From NCBI RefSeq assembly GCF_913054185.1, contig NZ_CAJXIV010000034.1, positions 1-34,699 on the forward strand: 34,699 nucleotides of DNA, given 5' to 3'. The notes below the pieces were generated by a model. It did no database searches. It was not told the origin of the DNA and was given only the letters and a program-made list of their open reading frames with translations. Made by a program: the position numbers and the translations under genes. Numbering within the stretch: position 1 is the stretch's first letter; every line of letters starts with the position of its first letter. Below, one piece after another: positions 16,259-23,746 of this stretch. The stretch is from an uncultured Shimia sp. GTDB taxonomy: Bacteria; Pseudomonadota; Alphaproteobacteria; Rhodobacterales; Rhodobacteraceae.

Positions 16259-17632
16259 CTAGTCTGGCCAACGCCCTTCTGCGGCCAGCGCATTGGCCAT
16301 GGCCTGCACCAGGCACTCTCGGCTAATGGGTTTGGCAACATGCCCGCTCATGCCCTCTGATAAGTAGCCTGCCACCTGATGAACCATGGCATTTGCGCTC
16401 ACGGCTAGGATTGGCGTCGCCTCCAGCATGTCTCGACTTTCAATTTCGCGGATTTGTCGCGTTGCCTCTAGCCCATCCATAACGGGCATATTGATATCCA
16501 TCAATATCATGTCGTAGTGCCCCGTTTTCCAAGCCTGCACTGCTGCACTCCCGTTCTCAACAATCTCCAATGTGAGACCAACTTTCTTTAGCATGTGCTT
16601 AAGCACTATTTGATTGGTGCGATTGTCTTCCGCCGCCAAAACCCGCAAGCCAGCCAGGTTGCGCCCTGCATCAGCGGCCGTCACGGACGCAACCGAAACG
16701 GCCCGTTCCTCAGCCGGATCAACCGGAACTTTGGCGTGAAACTCAGCACCAGCGCCAAGACTGGACCGTAGAGATACCTCCCCGCCCATTAATTCGCAGA
16801 TGTGTCGAGAAATTGCCAACCCCAGGCCGGTGCCCCCGTGCATGCGTGTCACGCTGGTGTTTGCTTGGTTAAACCGCTCGAACAATCGCAGCTGCTGAGA
16901 TTTCGGAATGCCAGGCCCGGTGTCTCGAACTTTAAGGCTCAGCACCGCCTTTCCCGACCGGTGTGGCACCAGGTCGATAGACAAGGAAACAGAGCCCGAT
17001 TCCGTGAACTTAATCGCATTTGACAAAAGGTTGCCCACGACCTGTTGCAACCGCACCGGATCCGTGTGCACAGAGCAATGGGCCGCCTTTGATAGCACAG
17101 CTTCAAAACTGAGCCCTTTTTCCTCTGCCCGGAATTGGTAATGGTGCCGCATACCATCCACCAAGTCCGACAGCTTGTAAGGGATGATCTCAAACTCCAG
17201 CTTACCTGCTTCAATCTTGGAGATATCCAAAACGTCATTGATAAGCGCTAATAGCAATCGACCGCTGTCCCCCAGAATCGCAACCAATTTGGCTTGATCA
17301 TCGCTCAAACCGCTGTCGTCCAGCGCTTGGGCCATGCCAAGAATTCCATTGAGTGGCGTACGGATTTCGTGGCTCATCGAAGCCAGAAATGCCGATTTCG
17401 CCTCATTTGCCGACTCTGCAGCAACACGGGCGTCTTCTAGCTCGCTTGTGCGGTCACGCACGGCCTGCTCCATTGTGCCAAGAAGCTTCTGCAAACGTTG
17501 ATTGGCCTCATAAAGCTCGCGACTTTTTCCCTCCAGAAGTGTCTCCGCTTCCTCACGCGCGACACGCTCCCGAAGGTACCTCCGGCGCGATACAGCATCT
17601 GTCGGTGGCGCTATGGGCTCACGTAGGTACAT
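16259..17632 (-). CDS. H-NOX-associated hybrid sensor histidine kinase/response regulator
   Basis: A 457-residue soluble hybrid kinase. Residues 15-75 form a charged coiled coil. HisKA has the phosphoacceptor His88 (SMSHEIRTPLNG). The HATPase carries the N box NLLSNAIKF at 201-209, G1 DTGPGIP at 237-243 and G2 GGTGLGL at 266-272. A receiver domain follows from about 328, with acidic E335/D336, phosphoacceptor Asp379 (LMDINMPVMDG) and Lys434. There is no membrane segment and no sensor domain of its own. The ATG overlaps the H-NOX stop by one base (TGATG). By family knowledge NO-bound H-NOX controls the kinase; no HPt domain is present, so a separate phosphotransfer protein must act downstream. 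Confidence 0.94.
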   Translation of the reverse strand: MYLREPIAPPTDAVSRRRYLRERVAREEAETLLEGKSRELYEANQRLQKLLGTMEQAVRDRTSELEDARVAAESANEAKSAFLASMSHEIRTPLNGILGMAQALDDSGLSDDQAKLVAILGDSGRLLLALINDVLDISKIEAGKLEFEIIPYKLSDLVDGMRHHYQFRAEEKGLSFEAVLSKAAHCSVHTDPVRLQQVVGNLLSNAIKFTESGSVSLSIDLVPHRSGKAVLSLKVRDTGPGIPKSQQLRLFERFNQANTSVTRMHGGTGLGLAISRHICELMGGEVSLRSSLGAGAEFHAKVPVDPAEERAVSVASVTAADAGRNLAGLRVLAAEDNRTNQIVLKHMLKKVGLTLEIVENGSAAVQAWKTGHYDMILMDINMPVMDGLEATRQIREIESRDMLEATPILAVSANAMVHQVAGYLSEGMSGHVAKPISRECLVQAMANALAAEGRWPD

Positions 17633-18177
17633 CAGGCCGCTTTCTGCATCACAAACTCGGCACAGAATTTGTCGCCATCCTTTCGCTCCGTCATTTGAAT
17701 CGACGCATCATGCTTGAAATGCTGTAAACATGCCTCGATCAAGCCATGGCAAAAGTGTTGCAGGGGACGCTCGCTTGAGTACACCATCTTGAACCGACCG
17801 TCATCGAGCCGTTCTGTCGCAAATGTCGGCAACTCAACTTCAGGATAAAGCTTGCGCACTTCGACGTGGACCTCATTTTCGATGGATTCCAACATGTCAA
17901 AGCCGTCGGTTTTACCCTCAAAAAACACCGGATATCCGTCTTCAAACCGGCCAAACATCCAATGGCCAAACTGTTTGTGCAGCGCTTCAACCGGCGCGCC
18001 AAGTTCCGCACCAACCGCGTCCACAATCTGCAACAGTTCTCGACAAGGGTAATTGCCCACAGCGCTAAATGCGCCGTCGTTTTCCAAATCAGCCTTATCC
18101 AAAATGTCATCCACCGCCTCCTCGCCCATCACAGACTCGGCCATTCGGATCAATTCGACAAAAACAATGCCTTTCAT
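17632..18177 (-). CDS. H-NOX haem nitric oxide sensor protein
   Basis: A 181-residue haem-NO/oxygen-binding protein. The N-terminus KGIVFVELIRMAE is typical. The proximal haem ligand is His104 (ENEVHVEVRKLYP), with conserved prolines 112 and 117. The haem-propionate motif YxSxR is Tyr133-Ser135-Arg137. I chose the ATG at 18177 because GGAGG lies six bases upstream; the frame back to 18255 adds residues foreign to the family. Stand-alone H-NOX proteins bind NO and regulate a partner kinase or cyclic-di-GMP enzyme; here the coupled partner is the hybrid kinase. Whether it binds O2 cannot be judged without aligning the distal pocket. Confidence 0.95.
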   Translation of the reverse strand: MKGIVFVELIRMAESVMGEEAVDDILDKADLENDGAFSAVGNYPCRELLQIVDAVGAELGAPVEALHKQFGHWMFGRFEDGYPVFFEGKTDGFDMLESIENEVHVEVRKLYPEVELPTFATERLDDGRFKMVYSSERPLQHFCHGLIEACLQHFKHDASIQMTERKDGDKFCAEFVMQKAA

Positions 18178-18281
18178 GGAAAACCTCCGCGTCACTCTCA
18201 AAAATCTCACCCAGTCCATTGTGAGAACAAAGTGTAAACATCGCATTAACCCCAAAGAAGGATTGCGCCAACCCCGCCATA

Positions 18282-18302
18282 TTGGTAAAGAACATTTACC
18301 AA
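18282..18302. promoter_or_regulatory. Operator-like inverted repeat between H-NOX and hydroxyacid dehydrogenase genes
   Basis: Perfect 8-base arms TTGGTAAA and TTTACCAA are separated by five bases (GAACA). The centre lies about 32 bases before the dehydrogenase start codon and about 115 bases before the H-NOX start, so it sits in the 146-base divergent region. The half-sites TTGGT/ACCAA recall LldR/PdhR operators, but the spacing here is wider. It could also fold as an mRNA leader hairpin. Confidence 0.6.
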
Positions 18303-18323
18303 AAGCGACTTGAGAGTGAGTTT

Positions 18324-19490
18324 ATGACTGTCATCACCTGTATTGAGGACCTCAAACGCCTCTATCAACGCCGCGCACCGCGAATGTTTTACGACTACGC
18401 AGAGACCGGCAGTTGGACAGAAAAAACCTTTGTTGAGAACACCTCTGACTTTGCCGACATCTATTTGCGCCAACGTGTGGCCGTCGACATGTCCGGGCGC
18501 TCGACGGCAAGCCAGATGATCGGGCAAGATGTGGCAATGCCCGTCGCCTTGGCACCAGTTGGCCTTACCGGTATGCAATGCGCAGATGGGGAAATCAAAG
18601 CAGCGCGTGCCGCCGAGAAATTTGGCGTGCCGTTCACCCTCTCGACAATGTCGATCAATTCAATCGAAGAGGTCGCCGAGGCCACCACAAAACCGTTTTG
18701 GTTCCAGCTTTATACCATGACGGATGAGGGTTTTGTCGACCGATTGATCCAGCGCGCCAAAGACGCGAAATGCTCGGCCTTGGTGATCACGCTAGATCTT
18801 CAGATTCTGGGCCAGCGCCACAAAGATCTCAAAAACGGTCTCTCTGCCCCGCCGAAGCTGACACCGTCCACCATAGCCAACTTGATGACAAAATGGCGCT
18901 GGGGCATCGAAATGCTGGGCGCGAAACGGCGCAACTTTGGCAACATCGTTGGCCATGTTGACGGCGTCACCGACACCGCAGACCTCGGCGCTTGGACAGC
19001 AGAAAGCTTCGACCTGACCCTTGACTGGGATAAGGTTGCCAAAATCAAAGAGAAGTGGGGCGGCAAGGTCATTCTCAAGGGCATTCTGGACGCGGACGAT
19101 GCCAAAATGGCGCTCAAGGTTGGCGCGGATGCAATCATTGTTTCAAATCACGGTGGTCGCCAATTGGATGGCGCACTCAGCGCAATCCGCGCCCTGCCCT
19201 CCATCATGGAAGCCGTGGGTGATCAGGTAGAAGTCCACCTTGATAGCGGCATCCGCTCCGGTCAGGACGTCCTTAAGGCGCTGGCACTCGGTGCCAAAGG
19301 CACCTACATAGGCCGCGCCTTTATTTACGGTCTTGGCGCTATGGGGGAAGCCGGCGTCACCAAAGCGCTGGAGGTGATCCACAAGGAGCTCGACGTGTCC
19401 ATGGCGCTATGTGGTCGCCGCACCATTGACGAGCTGGATCGCAACATACTCCTGGTGCCGGAAAACTTCGAAGGCCGCTGGCAGGCATAA
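18324..19490 (+). CDS. lldD: FMN-dependent alpha-hydroxyacid dehydrogenase (L-lactate dehydrogenase, LldD-like)
   Basis: A 388-residue (beta/alpha)8 flavoprotein. The active-site block SNHGGRQLDGA supplies catalytic His276 and substrate-binding Arg279. The FMN contacts include WFQLY near 126-130, Lys252 and the phosphate-binding end DSGIRSGQDVLKAL with YIGRAF. I chose the ATG at 18324 since the family N-terminus (IEDLKRLYQRRAPRMFYDY) begins there; the upstream frame passes through an inverted repeat. The likely reaction is oxidation of L-lactate to pyruvate with electrons to the respiratory chain. Glycolate, mandelate or another 2-hydroxyacid remains possible. No lactate permease or electron-acceptor gene is adjacent. 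Confidence 0.88.
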   Translation: MTVITCIEDLKRLYQRRAPRMFYDYAETGSWTEKTFVENTSDFADIYLRQRVAVDMSGRSTASQMIGQDVAMPVALAPVGLTGMQCADGEIKAARAAEKFGVPFTLSTMSINSIEEVAEATTKPFWFQLYTMTDEGFVDRLIQRAKDAKCSALVITLDLQILGQRHKDLKNGLSAPPKLTPSTIANLMTKWRWGIEMLGAKRRNFGNIVGHVDGVTDTADLGAWTAESFDLTLDWDKVAKIKEKWGGKVILKGILDADDAKMALKVGADAIIVSNHGGRQLDGALSAIRALPSIMEAVGDQVEVHLDSGIRSGQDVLKALALGAKGTYIGRAFIYGLGAMGEAGVTKALEVIHKELDVSMALCGRRTIDELDRNILLVPENFEGRWQA

Positions 19491-19499
19491 CCAATTGCT

Positions 19500-19545
19500 T
19501 TGACAAGCTCTTGTCCGGCGCGTCATAAACGCATCGGACAAGAGG
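19500..19545 (+). promoter_or_regulatory. Promoter-like elements and 10-bp dyad before the sulfotransferase gene
   Basis: CTCTTGTCCG (19508-19517) is perfectly repeated inverted as CGGACAAGAG (19535-19544), with a 17-base spacer that itself holds GCGT/ACGC. A TTGACA (19500-19505) and CATAAA (19524-19529), 18 bases apart, could be a promoter lying across the dyad. The right arm ends in the AAGAGG ribosome-binding site. It may be an operator or, if read through from lldD, a translation-blocking hairpin. Confidence 0.55.
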
Positions 19546-19555
19546 TATCGCGTGT

Positions 19556-20182
19556 ATGTTGGTCTTTTTCAAACCAAATCTGGCATTTCTTTCTGTGCCC
19601 AAAACCGGCTCCACCGCTTATGAGTTGGCGCTGAGACCTCGGGCAGATGTGATTTTCACCAAACGGGTGAAACACATGACCATCGGCAAATACCACGCCA
19701 AGTTTGCACCATTCCTCAAAGACACCTACGGCATTGCGCCGGAACGCTTTGCGGTGATCCGAGATCCAATTGACCATGCGCGCAGTTGGTACAAATACCG
19801 CAGCCCAGAGCGGATGGCCCCGAATGCCCCCACGTGCCACGGCGGCATAAGCTTTGATGACTATGTCAGCGACGCGATCAGCAAACACCCGTCCAAAGCC
19901 GCTGGCATCGGTTCCCAAGCGTCCTTCCTGTCCTTGGCGGAAGGCGACGTTCCAGTCGATCACCTTTTTGCGTATGATCGCCAAGAGCTGCTTCAAGCCT
20001 TTATCGAAGAGCGTTTTGGGGCAAAGGTTCTTCCGCGCCAGAAAAACGTCTCCCCCGACGTGGAGGCCCCTCTGTCACCCGACGTGGAAGCGGCATTTCG
20101 CGCCGCGCGCCCGGCAGATTTTGAGCTTTATGACAGAGTTGTGGCTGCCGGCGGCGTATTACGGGAATTTCGGAGCGTTTAA
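19556..20182 (+). CDS. Sulfotransferase-family protein
   Basis: A 208-residue soluble protein. PKTGSTA at 15-21 matches the 5'-phosphosulfate-binding loop of PAPS-dependent sulfotransferases. FAVIRDPIDHARSWYKY at 65-81 matches the 3'-phosphate motif (RDP...S). It is short for the class but both cofactor motifs are intact. The family moves a sulfo group from PAPS to a hydroxyl or amine of a carbohydrate or small molecule; the acceptor is unknown. No signal peptide or membrane segment is seen. It stands alone between lldD and rplY, and its ribosome-binding site is part of a dyad. Confidence 0.8.
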   Translation: MLVFFKPNLAFLSVPKTGSTAYELALRPRADVIFTKRVKHMTIGKYHAKFAPFLKDTYGIAPERFAVIRDPIDHARSWYKYRSPERMAPNAPTCHGGISFDDYVSDAISKHPSKAAGIGSQASFLSLAEGDVPVDHLFAYDRQELLQAFIEERFGAKVLPRQKNVSPDVEAPLSPDVEAAFRAARPADFELYDRVVAAGGVLREFRSV

Positions 20183-20196
20183 GGCGCGAATCCCCT

Positions 20197-20224
20197 TTGC
20201 ATTCAGACAAATCCGCGGTATAGG
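20197..20224 (+). promoter_or_regulatory. Possible promoter for rplY
   Basis: TTGCAT (20197-20202) and TATAGG (20219-20224) are spaced 16 bases apart in the 104-base gap before rplY. The match is moderate, and the position would give a leader of about 55 bases. Confidence 0.35.
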
Positions 20225-20286
20225 CGCGGCTTCACGCGGGGATACAGCCTTGGAGGATCCCTGCCTATGTATATGGAGAATTCAAA

Positions 20287-20925
20287 ATGGCTGGTCAAAT
20301 TCCTGATCTTATCGCCGAAGCACGTACGGGGACAGGCAAGGGCGCCGCTCGTCAAGCACGTCGCGATGGCATGGTTCCTGGTGTTGTATACGGCGGCGAA
20401 GCCGACCCTGTGGCAATCCAAATTCCTTTCAATGTTCTGCTGAAGAAACTGAAAGATGGCCGCTTCCTGTCGACCCTGTTCAACCTGAAGGTTGAAGGTC
20501 AGGAAGACGTGCGTGTGATCTGCCGTGGCGTTCAGCGCGACGTCATCAAAGATCTGCCAACCCACATCGACCTGCTGCGTCTGCGCCGCACTTCCAAAAT
20601 CAGCCTGTTCATCCACGTTGATTTTGAAAACGAAGAAGAAGCACCGGGCATCAAAAAAGGCGGCGTGCTGACCATCGTACGTCCTGAAGTTGAGCTGAAC
20701 GTGACCGCAGGTGACATTCCTGAGCGTCTGGTTGTGGACCTGACCGGTAAAGACATCGGCGACACCATCACCATCAGCCAGATCGATCTTCCGGAAGGCG
20801 CGAAGCCAACCATCGATCGTGACTTCGTGATTGCCAACTTGTCCGCGCCGTCTGGCCTGCGCTCCGCTGGTGAAGACGAAGAAGGTGAAGCTGCCGAAGG
20901 TGAAGAAGCCGCAGCCGAAGAATAA
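20287..20925 (+). CDS. rplY: 50S ribosomal protein L25/general stress protein Ctc
   Basis: A 212-residue long-form (CTC type) L25. The N-terminal 5S rRNA-binding domain (about 1-95) contains [16 protein letters not shown] and is followed by the C-terminal beta domain. A strongly acidic Glu/Ala tail covers the last 20 or so residues ([12 protein letters not shown]). It binds 5S rRNA in the large subunit. A GGAG site precedes the ATG, and a strong terminator follows. In many bacteria pth follows this gene; here it does not. Confidence 0.96.
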   Translation: MAGQIPDLIAEARTGTGKGAARQARRDGMVPGVVYGGEADPVAIQIPFNVLLKKLKDGRFLSTLFNLKVEGQEDVRVICRGVQRDVIKDLPTHIDLLRLRRTSKISLFIHVDFENEEEAPGIKKGGVLTIVRPEVELNVTAGDIPERLVVDLTGKDIGDTITISQIDLPEGAKPTIDRDFVIANLSAPSGLRSAGEDEEGEAAEGEEAAAEE

Positions 20926-20953
20926 TCACATCACCGCATCAGCGGTTTGTGAG

Positions 20954-20985
20954 AACGCGGTGCCCCCGGGCGCCGCGTTTTTTTT
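20954..20985 (+). terminator. Rho-independent terminator of rplY
   Basis: A GC-rich stem of about 11 bp (AACGCGGTGCC with GGCGCCGCGTT, one G-U pair) is followed by eight T residues (20978-20985), 29 bases after the stop codon. Confidence 0.92.
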
Positions 20986-21177
20986 GTTGCCCGCTTGAGT
21001 TGAACACAATTGAAACAAGAGCCTCTCAACTTTGCAGGACTTTCAACTAGGGATCACCCCACACACCCGCAACACATTCACAGGTTGTTAGGGGGTGCAC
21101 AGCAATCTGGCGCCAAGTCGTTTGGGAAACTTTTGCCCGATCGCACTAACACTGTTTTCAACAACTGGGGTGCCTAG

Positions 21178-22257
21178 ATGAAACACGCTTTGATGGGATG
21201 TATTTTGGCGGCGAGCGCGAGCATGGCGCATGCAACCGAACAGCTCAATATTTTTTCTTGGGACGGCTACGTCAACGACACCGAGGTGGCGGCAGTCAAT
21301 GCCCTCCTGAAAGAGCAAGGATACGACGTTGAGGTCAACCTGCTGGAAACGGTTGCAGAAGGGCCGCAGCAGATGTTTGACATGCTGCGCTCTGGTGATG
21401 TGGATGTGTCCTTCCTGACGCTGAATTACATCAACATGGAAGGCAGCCCCTCTGCCAACATGCTACAGCCGATCGACGTGAATTCCCCTCGGCTAGAGAA
21501 CTATCAGCATTTGTCCAAGGCGCTGACCAACATTCCAATGGGCATGAAGGGTGATCAACATCTCTACATTCCGTGGGGTGGCGGCGCTTACGGCATCTGG
21601 GCCAACCTCGACACCGTTCAGGACATGCCCACCTCGGTGAAGGACATGCTTGAGCCGGAATGGAAAGGCCGCCTGTCGCTCACCGATGGGCAGGTGCACC
21701 CCAACGTGTCGCTGGCCTTGCTGGCGCTTGGCCGCACCGCCTTTGAAGTGAACGATGTCTCCGGCGACCGCGCCTCTTTGGGCGCCCTCGCTTCCCCAGA
21801 CAGCGAGCTACAGCAGACTGTGAACGCGCTCTACGGCCAGGTTGGCCACTTCTGGAGCGCCTCCCCGCCTTTCACTGGCGAATACGACCTGGTGGCCTCT
21901 TATGGCGTAGGTGCGTCTGCGGCCATCGCAGAAGGAGGCAACTGGGGTCTGGTACCGTTTGCGGAAGGCAACACCGTGTGGCTCGACACCATCAACTTCG
22001 CCAAACATCTGGATGGTAAAAAACTGGAAGCGGCCGAAATCTTTGCCAACTATTTCATTGGCAAAGAGGTCCAGACCCGCGTGGTTGAAGGTCTCGGTAT
22101 GGTGGCATCTTCCTCGTTGGTCGATGCCAACCCTCTGATCGAGGCCAACCCGGACTTCTTCGAAGAAACCATGTTCTGGCCGCCTTACACCCGCGCCGCA
22201 GGCAACGCAATTGAGCTGATGTCCAAACGTGCCATGGGTATGAGTGCAACCAACTAA
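21178..22257 (+). CDS. Orphan polyamine-type ABC substrate-binding protein
   Basis: A 359-residue periplasmic binding protein of the PotD/PotF superfamily. Residues 1-19 are a signal peptide ending SMAHA. The mature start QLNIFSWDGYVNDTEV matches the family's opening strand. It has only distant resemblance to the binding protein at 3287. No ATPase or permease follows; the gene is bounded by the rplY terminator and a hairpin at 22270. It may feed the importer at 4434-7254 or one elsewhere, or act as a sensor; that is inference. The ribosome-binding site is weak (GGGGT about ten bases before the ATG). Confidence 0.87.
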   Translation: MKHALMGCILAASASMAHATEQLNIFSWDGYVNDTEVAAVNALLKEQGYDVEVNLLETVAEGPQQMFDMLRSGDVDVSFLTLNYINMEGSPSANMLQPIDVNSPRLENYQHLSKALTNIPMGMKGDQHLYIPWGGGAYGIWANLDTVQDMPTSVKDMLEPEWKGRLSLTDGQVHPNVSLALLALGRTAFEVNDVSGDRASLGALASPDSELQQTVNALYGQVGHFWSASPPFTGEYDLVASYGVGASAAIAEGGNWGLVPFAEGNTVWLDTINFAKHLDGKKLEAAEIFANYFIGKEVQTRVVEGLGMVASSSLVDANPLIEANPDFFEETMFWPPYTRAAGNAIELMSKRAMGMSATN

Positions 22258-22269
22258 GTCGGATGAATG

Positions 22270-22299
22270 TGTTGCCGCCAATCTAGTTTGGCGGCAACA
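22270..22299. terminator. Hairpin between the orphan binding protein and the VOC gene
   Basis: A perfect 12-bp stem TGTTGCCGCCAA/TTGGCGGCAACA has a 6-base loop. It starts 13 bases after the plus-strand stop and lies in a convergent gap. The U-tract is weak (ATTCTTTC), so it is probable rather than certain as a terminator. Confidence 0.65.
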
Positions 22300-22359
22300 T
22301 TCTTTCAGCCCTCGTCGTAGAGATTTGTCATTGGAAAGTGGCGCTCACTACAGGCAGGT

Positions 22360-22764
22360 TTACCTCAGCTTGTGCGCCTTCAGCTCCAACAAATCCCACC
22401 GGTTGTCAAACGGATCGCGCCACACGGCCACCTTGCCGTATTCCTCAACACGGGGCACTTCTTCAAAGTGGACGCCTGCGGCCTGCATTTTGTCATAGTC
22501 CCGATCAAAATCATCAGTGTTGAGGAACAGTCCAACCCGACCACCGAACTGATCGCCAATCGCGGCCTCTTGCCGTGAGCCTTGTGCTTTGGCGAGTAAA
22601 ACGTTGGTTGCACAGCTCTCATCTGGGGCGACCACTACCCAGCGTTTCTCCTTGGAAAGCTGCAGATCTTCCCGCACGACAAATCCGAGTTTTCCGACAT
22701 AAAATTCTAGGGCAACGTCATAATCCGGCACAACCAGCGCCAACGCATACAGATGGCGTGTCAT
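22360..22764 (-). CDS. VOC-superfamily (glyoxalase/bleomycin-resistance-like) protein
   Basis: A 134-residue protein with two VOC modules: LYALALVVPDYDVALEFYVG at the start and VEEYGKVAVWRDPFDNRWDL near the end. I chose the ATG at 22764 because it follows the bpt stop by one base and begins the first VOC strand; the longer frame runs back into bpt. VOC proteins of this size act as metal-dependent lyases, dioxygenases or drug-binding proteins. No specific reaction is evident. Co-translation with bpt is likely, but a functional link is not known. Confidence 0.86.
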   Translation of the reverse strand: MTRHLYALALVVPDYDVALEFYVGKLGFVVREDLQLSKEKRWVVVAPDESCATNVLLAKAQGSRQEAAIGDQFGGRVGLFLNTDDFDRDYDKMQAAGVHFEEVPRVEEYGKVAVWRDPFDNRWDLLELKAHKLR

Positions 22765-22765
22765 T

Positions 22766-23587
22766 TCACAGCTTACGCCCACGCGCCTCAGGCAATGAAA
22801 TACTCGCCACTTGCTCGGCAATTGGCGGTGTTGACAGCGGGTGACTGTCTTCTGAGAACTCTTCCGGATTTGTCATCGCCTGCCAGCGCCCACCGACAAA
22901 CACCTCTAACCCCGAAAATTTAGCTTTGTAGTTCATCTTTTGGCTGCCTGGCACCCAATAGCCAAGATAGACATACGGCAGGCCAGCCTCGCGGGCGATC
23001 TCGATGTGATCGAGGATCAGGAAAGTGCCCAGTGATGTGCGGCTCATCTCCGGCTCATAAAACGAATAGACCATGCTCACACCGTCTTCGAGCACATCAG
23101 TTAGGCACACGCCTGTCAGCTGACCGCTGTCCTGATCACAATACTCCACCACCCGGCTTCGAATGGGCGTTTCCTCGATCATCGCGGCAAATTCAAACAC
23201 GTCCATATCCGCCATACCGCCCTCCGCATGGCGGCTGTCGAGATACCGGCGGAACAGATCAAACTGTTCTTCCGTGGCCCAAGGAGACGTGGCGCGCCGC
23301 TGCAGATGTCCATTGCGCCGCGCCGCGCGGCGTTGGCTCTTGGTTGCGGTGAATTTTGACACATCAATCCGCGCAGACATGCAGGCGTTGCAGTCGGTAC
23401 AAGACGGCCGATAGAGCACGTTTTGTGAACGCCGAAACCCTTGTTGAGACAACGAGTCATTCAGGGCGGTCGCATTGTCCCCTTGCAAGGCGGTGAAGAG
23501 CTTACGCTCCATCCGGCCCTCCAGATACGGGCATGGCTGCGGCGCGGTCACATAAAACTGCGGAACTATCGGAAGACTATGACGCAT
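22766..23587 (-). CDS. bpt: Aspartate/glutamate leucyltransferase (N-end rule, Bpt/Ate type)
   Basis: A 273-residue enzyme of the Ate/Bpt family. The N-terminal Cys-rich block has the [16 protein letters not shown] signature. The C-terminal acetyltransferase-like fold contains [20 protein letters not shown], highly conserved in the family. Bacterial Bpt moves Leu from leucyl-tRNA to proteins with N-terminal Asp or Glu and marks them for ClpS/ClpAP. GGAG precedes the ATG. The gene leads a two-gene unit with the VOC gene. The hairpin at 23635-23672 lies upstream and may separate it from argE. Confidence 0.95.
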   Translation of the reverse strand: MRHSLPIVPQFYVTAPQPCPYLEGRMERKLFTALQGDNATALNDSLSQQGFRRSQNVLYRPSCTDCNACMSARIDVSKFTATKSQRRAARRNGHLQRRATSPWATEEQFDLFRRYLDSRHAEGGMADMDVFEFAAMIEETPIRSRVVEYCDQDSGQLTGVCLTDVLEDGVSMVYSFYEPEMSRTSLGTFLILDHIEIAREAGLPYVYLGYWVPGSQKMNYKAKFSGLEVFVGGRWQAMTNPEEFSEDSHPLSTPPIAEQVASISLPEARGRKL

Positions 23588-23634
23588 GACACTCCATCAC
23601 CTCTGAACGCTTCCGACGTTATCAACAGGTTGTT

Positions 23635-23672
23635 AACCCGCCAAGCCCTCCGTAGGGGGTAATAGGCGGGTT
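23635..23672. terminator. Stem-loop between argE and bpt
   Basis: AACCCGCC (23635-23642) pairs with GGCGGGTT (23665-23672), with a further inner CCCTCC/GGGGG pairing. It lies 3' of argE on the minus strand and 5' of bpt. The U-tract is poor on both strands, so it may be a terminator or a leader structure of bpt. A second inverted repeat TTAACCG/CGGTTAA (23703-23709, 23717-23723) lies nearer the argE stop. Confidence 0.45.
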
Positions 23673-23746
23673 TCTTAAGCCATGGTTAAAATTTGACAGG
23701 CATTAACCGTTCATTTCGGTTAATTTCATGCCCCTTTGGGACGACC

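Noticed and set aside
23703..23723. TTAACCG/CGGTTAA inverted repeat with a nearby TTGACA as a plus-strand promoter/operator
   Set aside because: No plus-strand gene follows; the adjacent genes are both on the minus strand.
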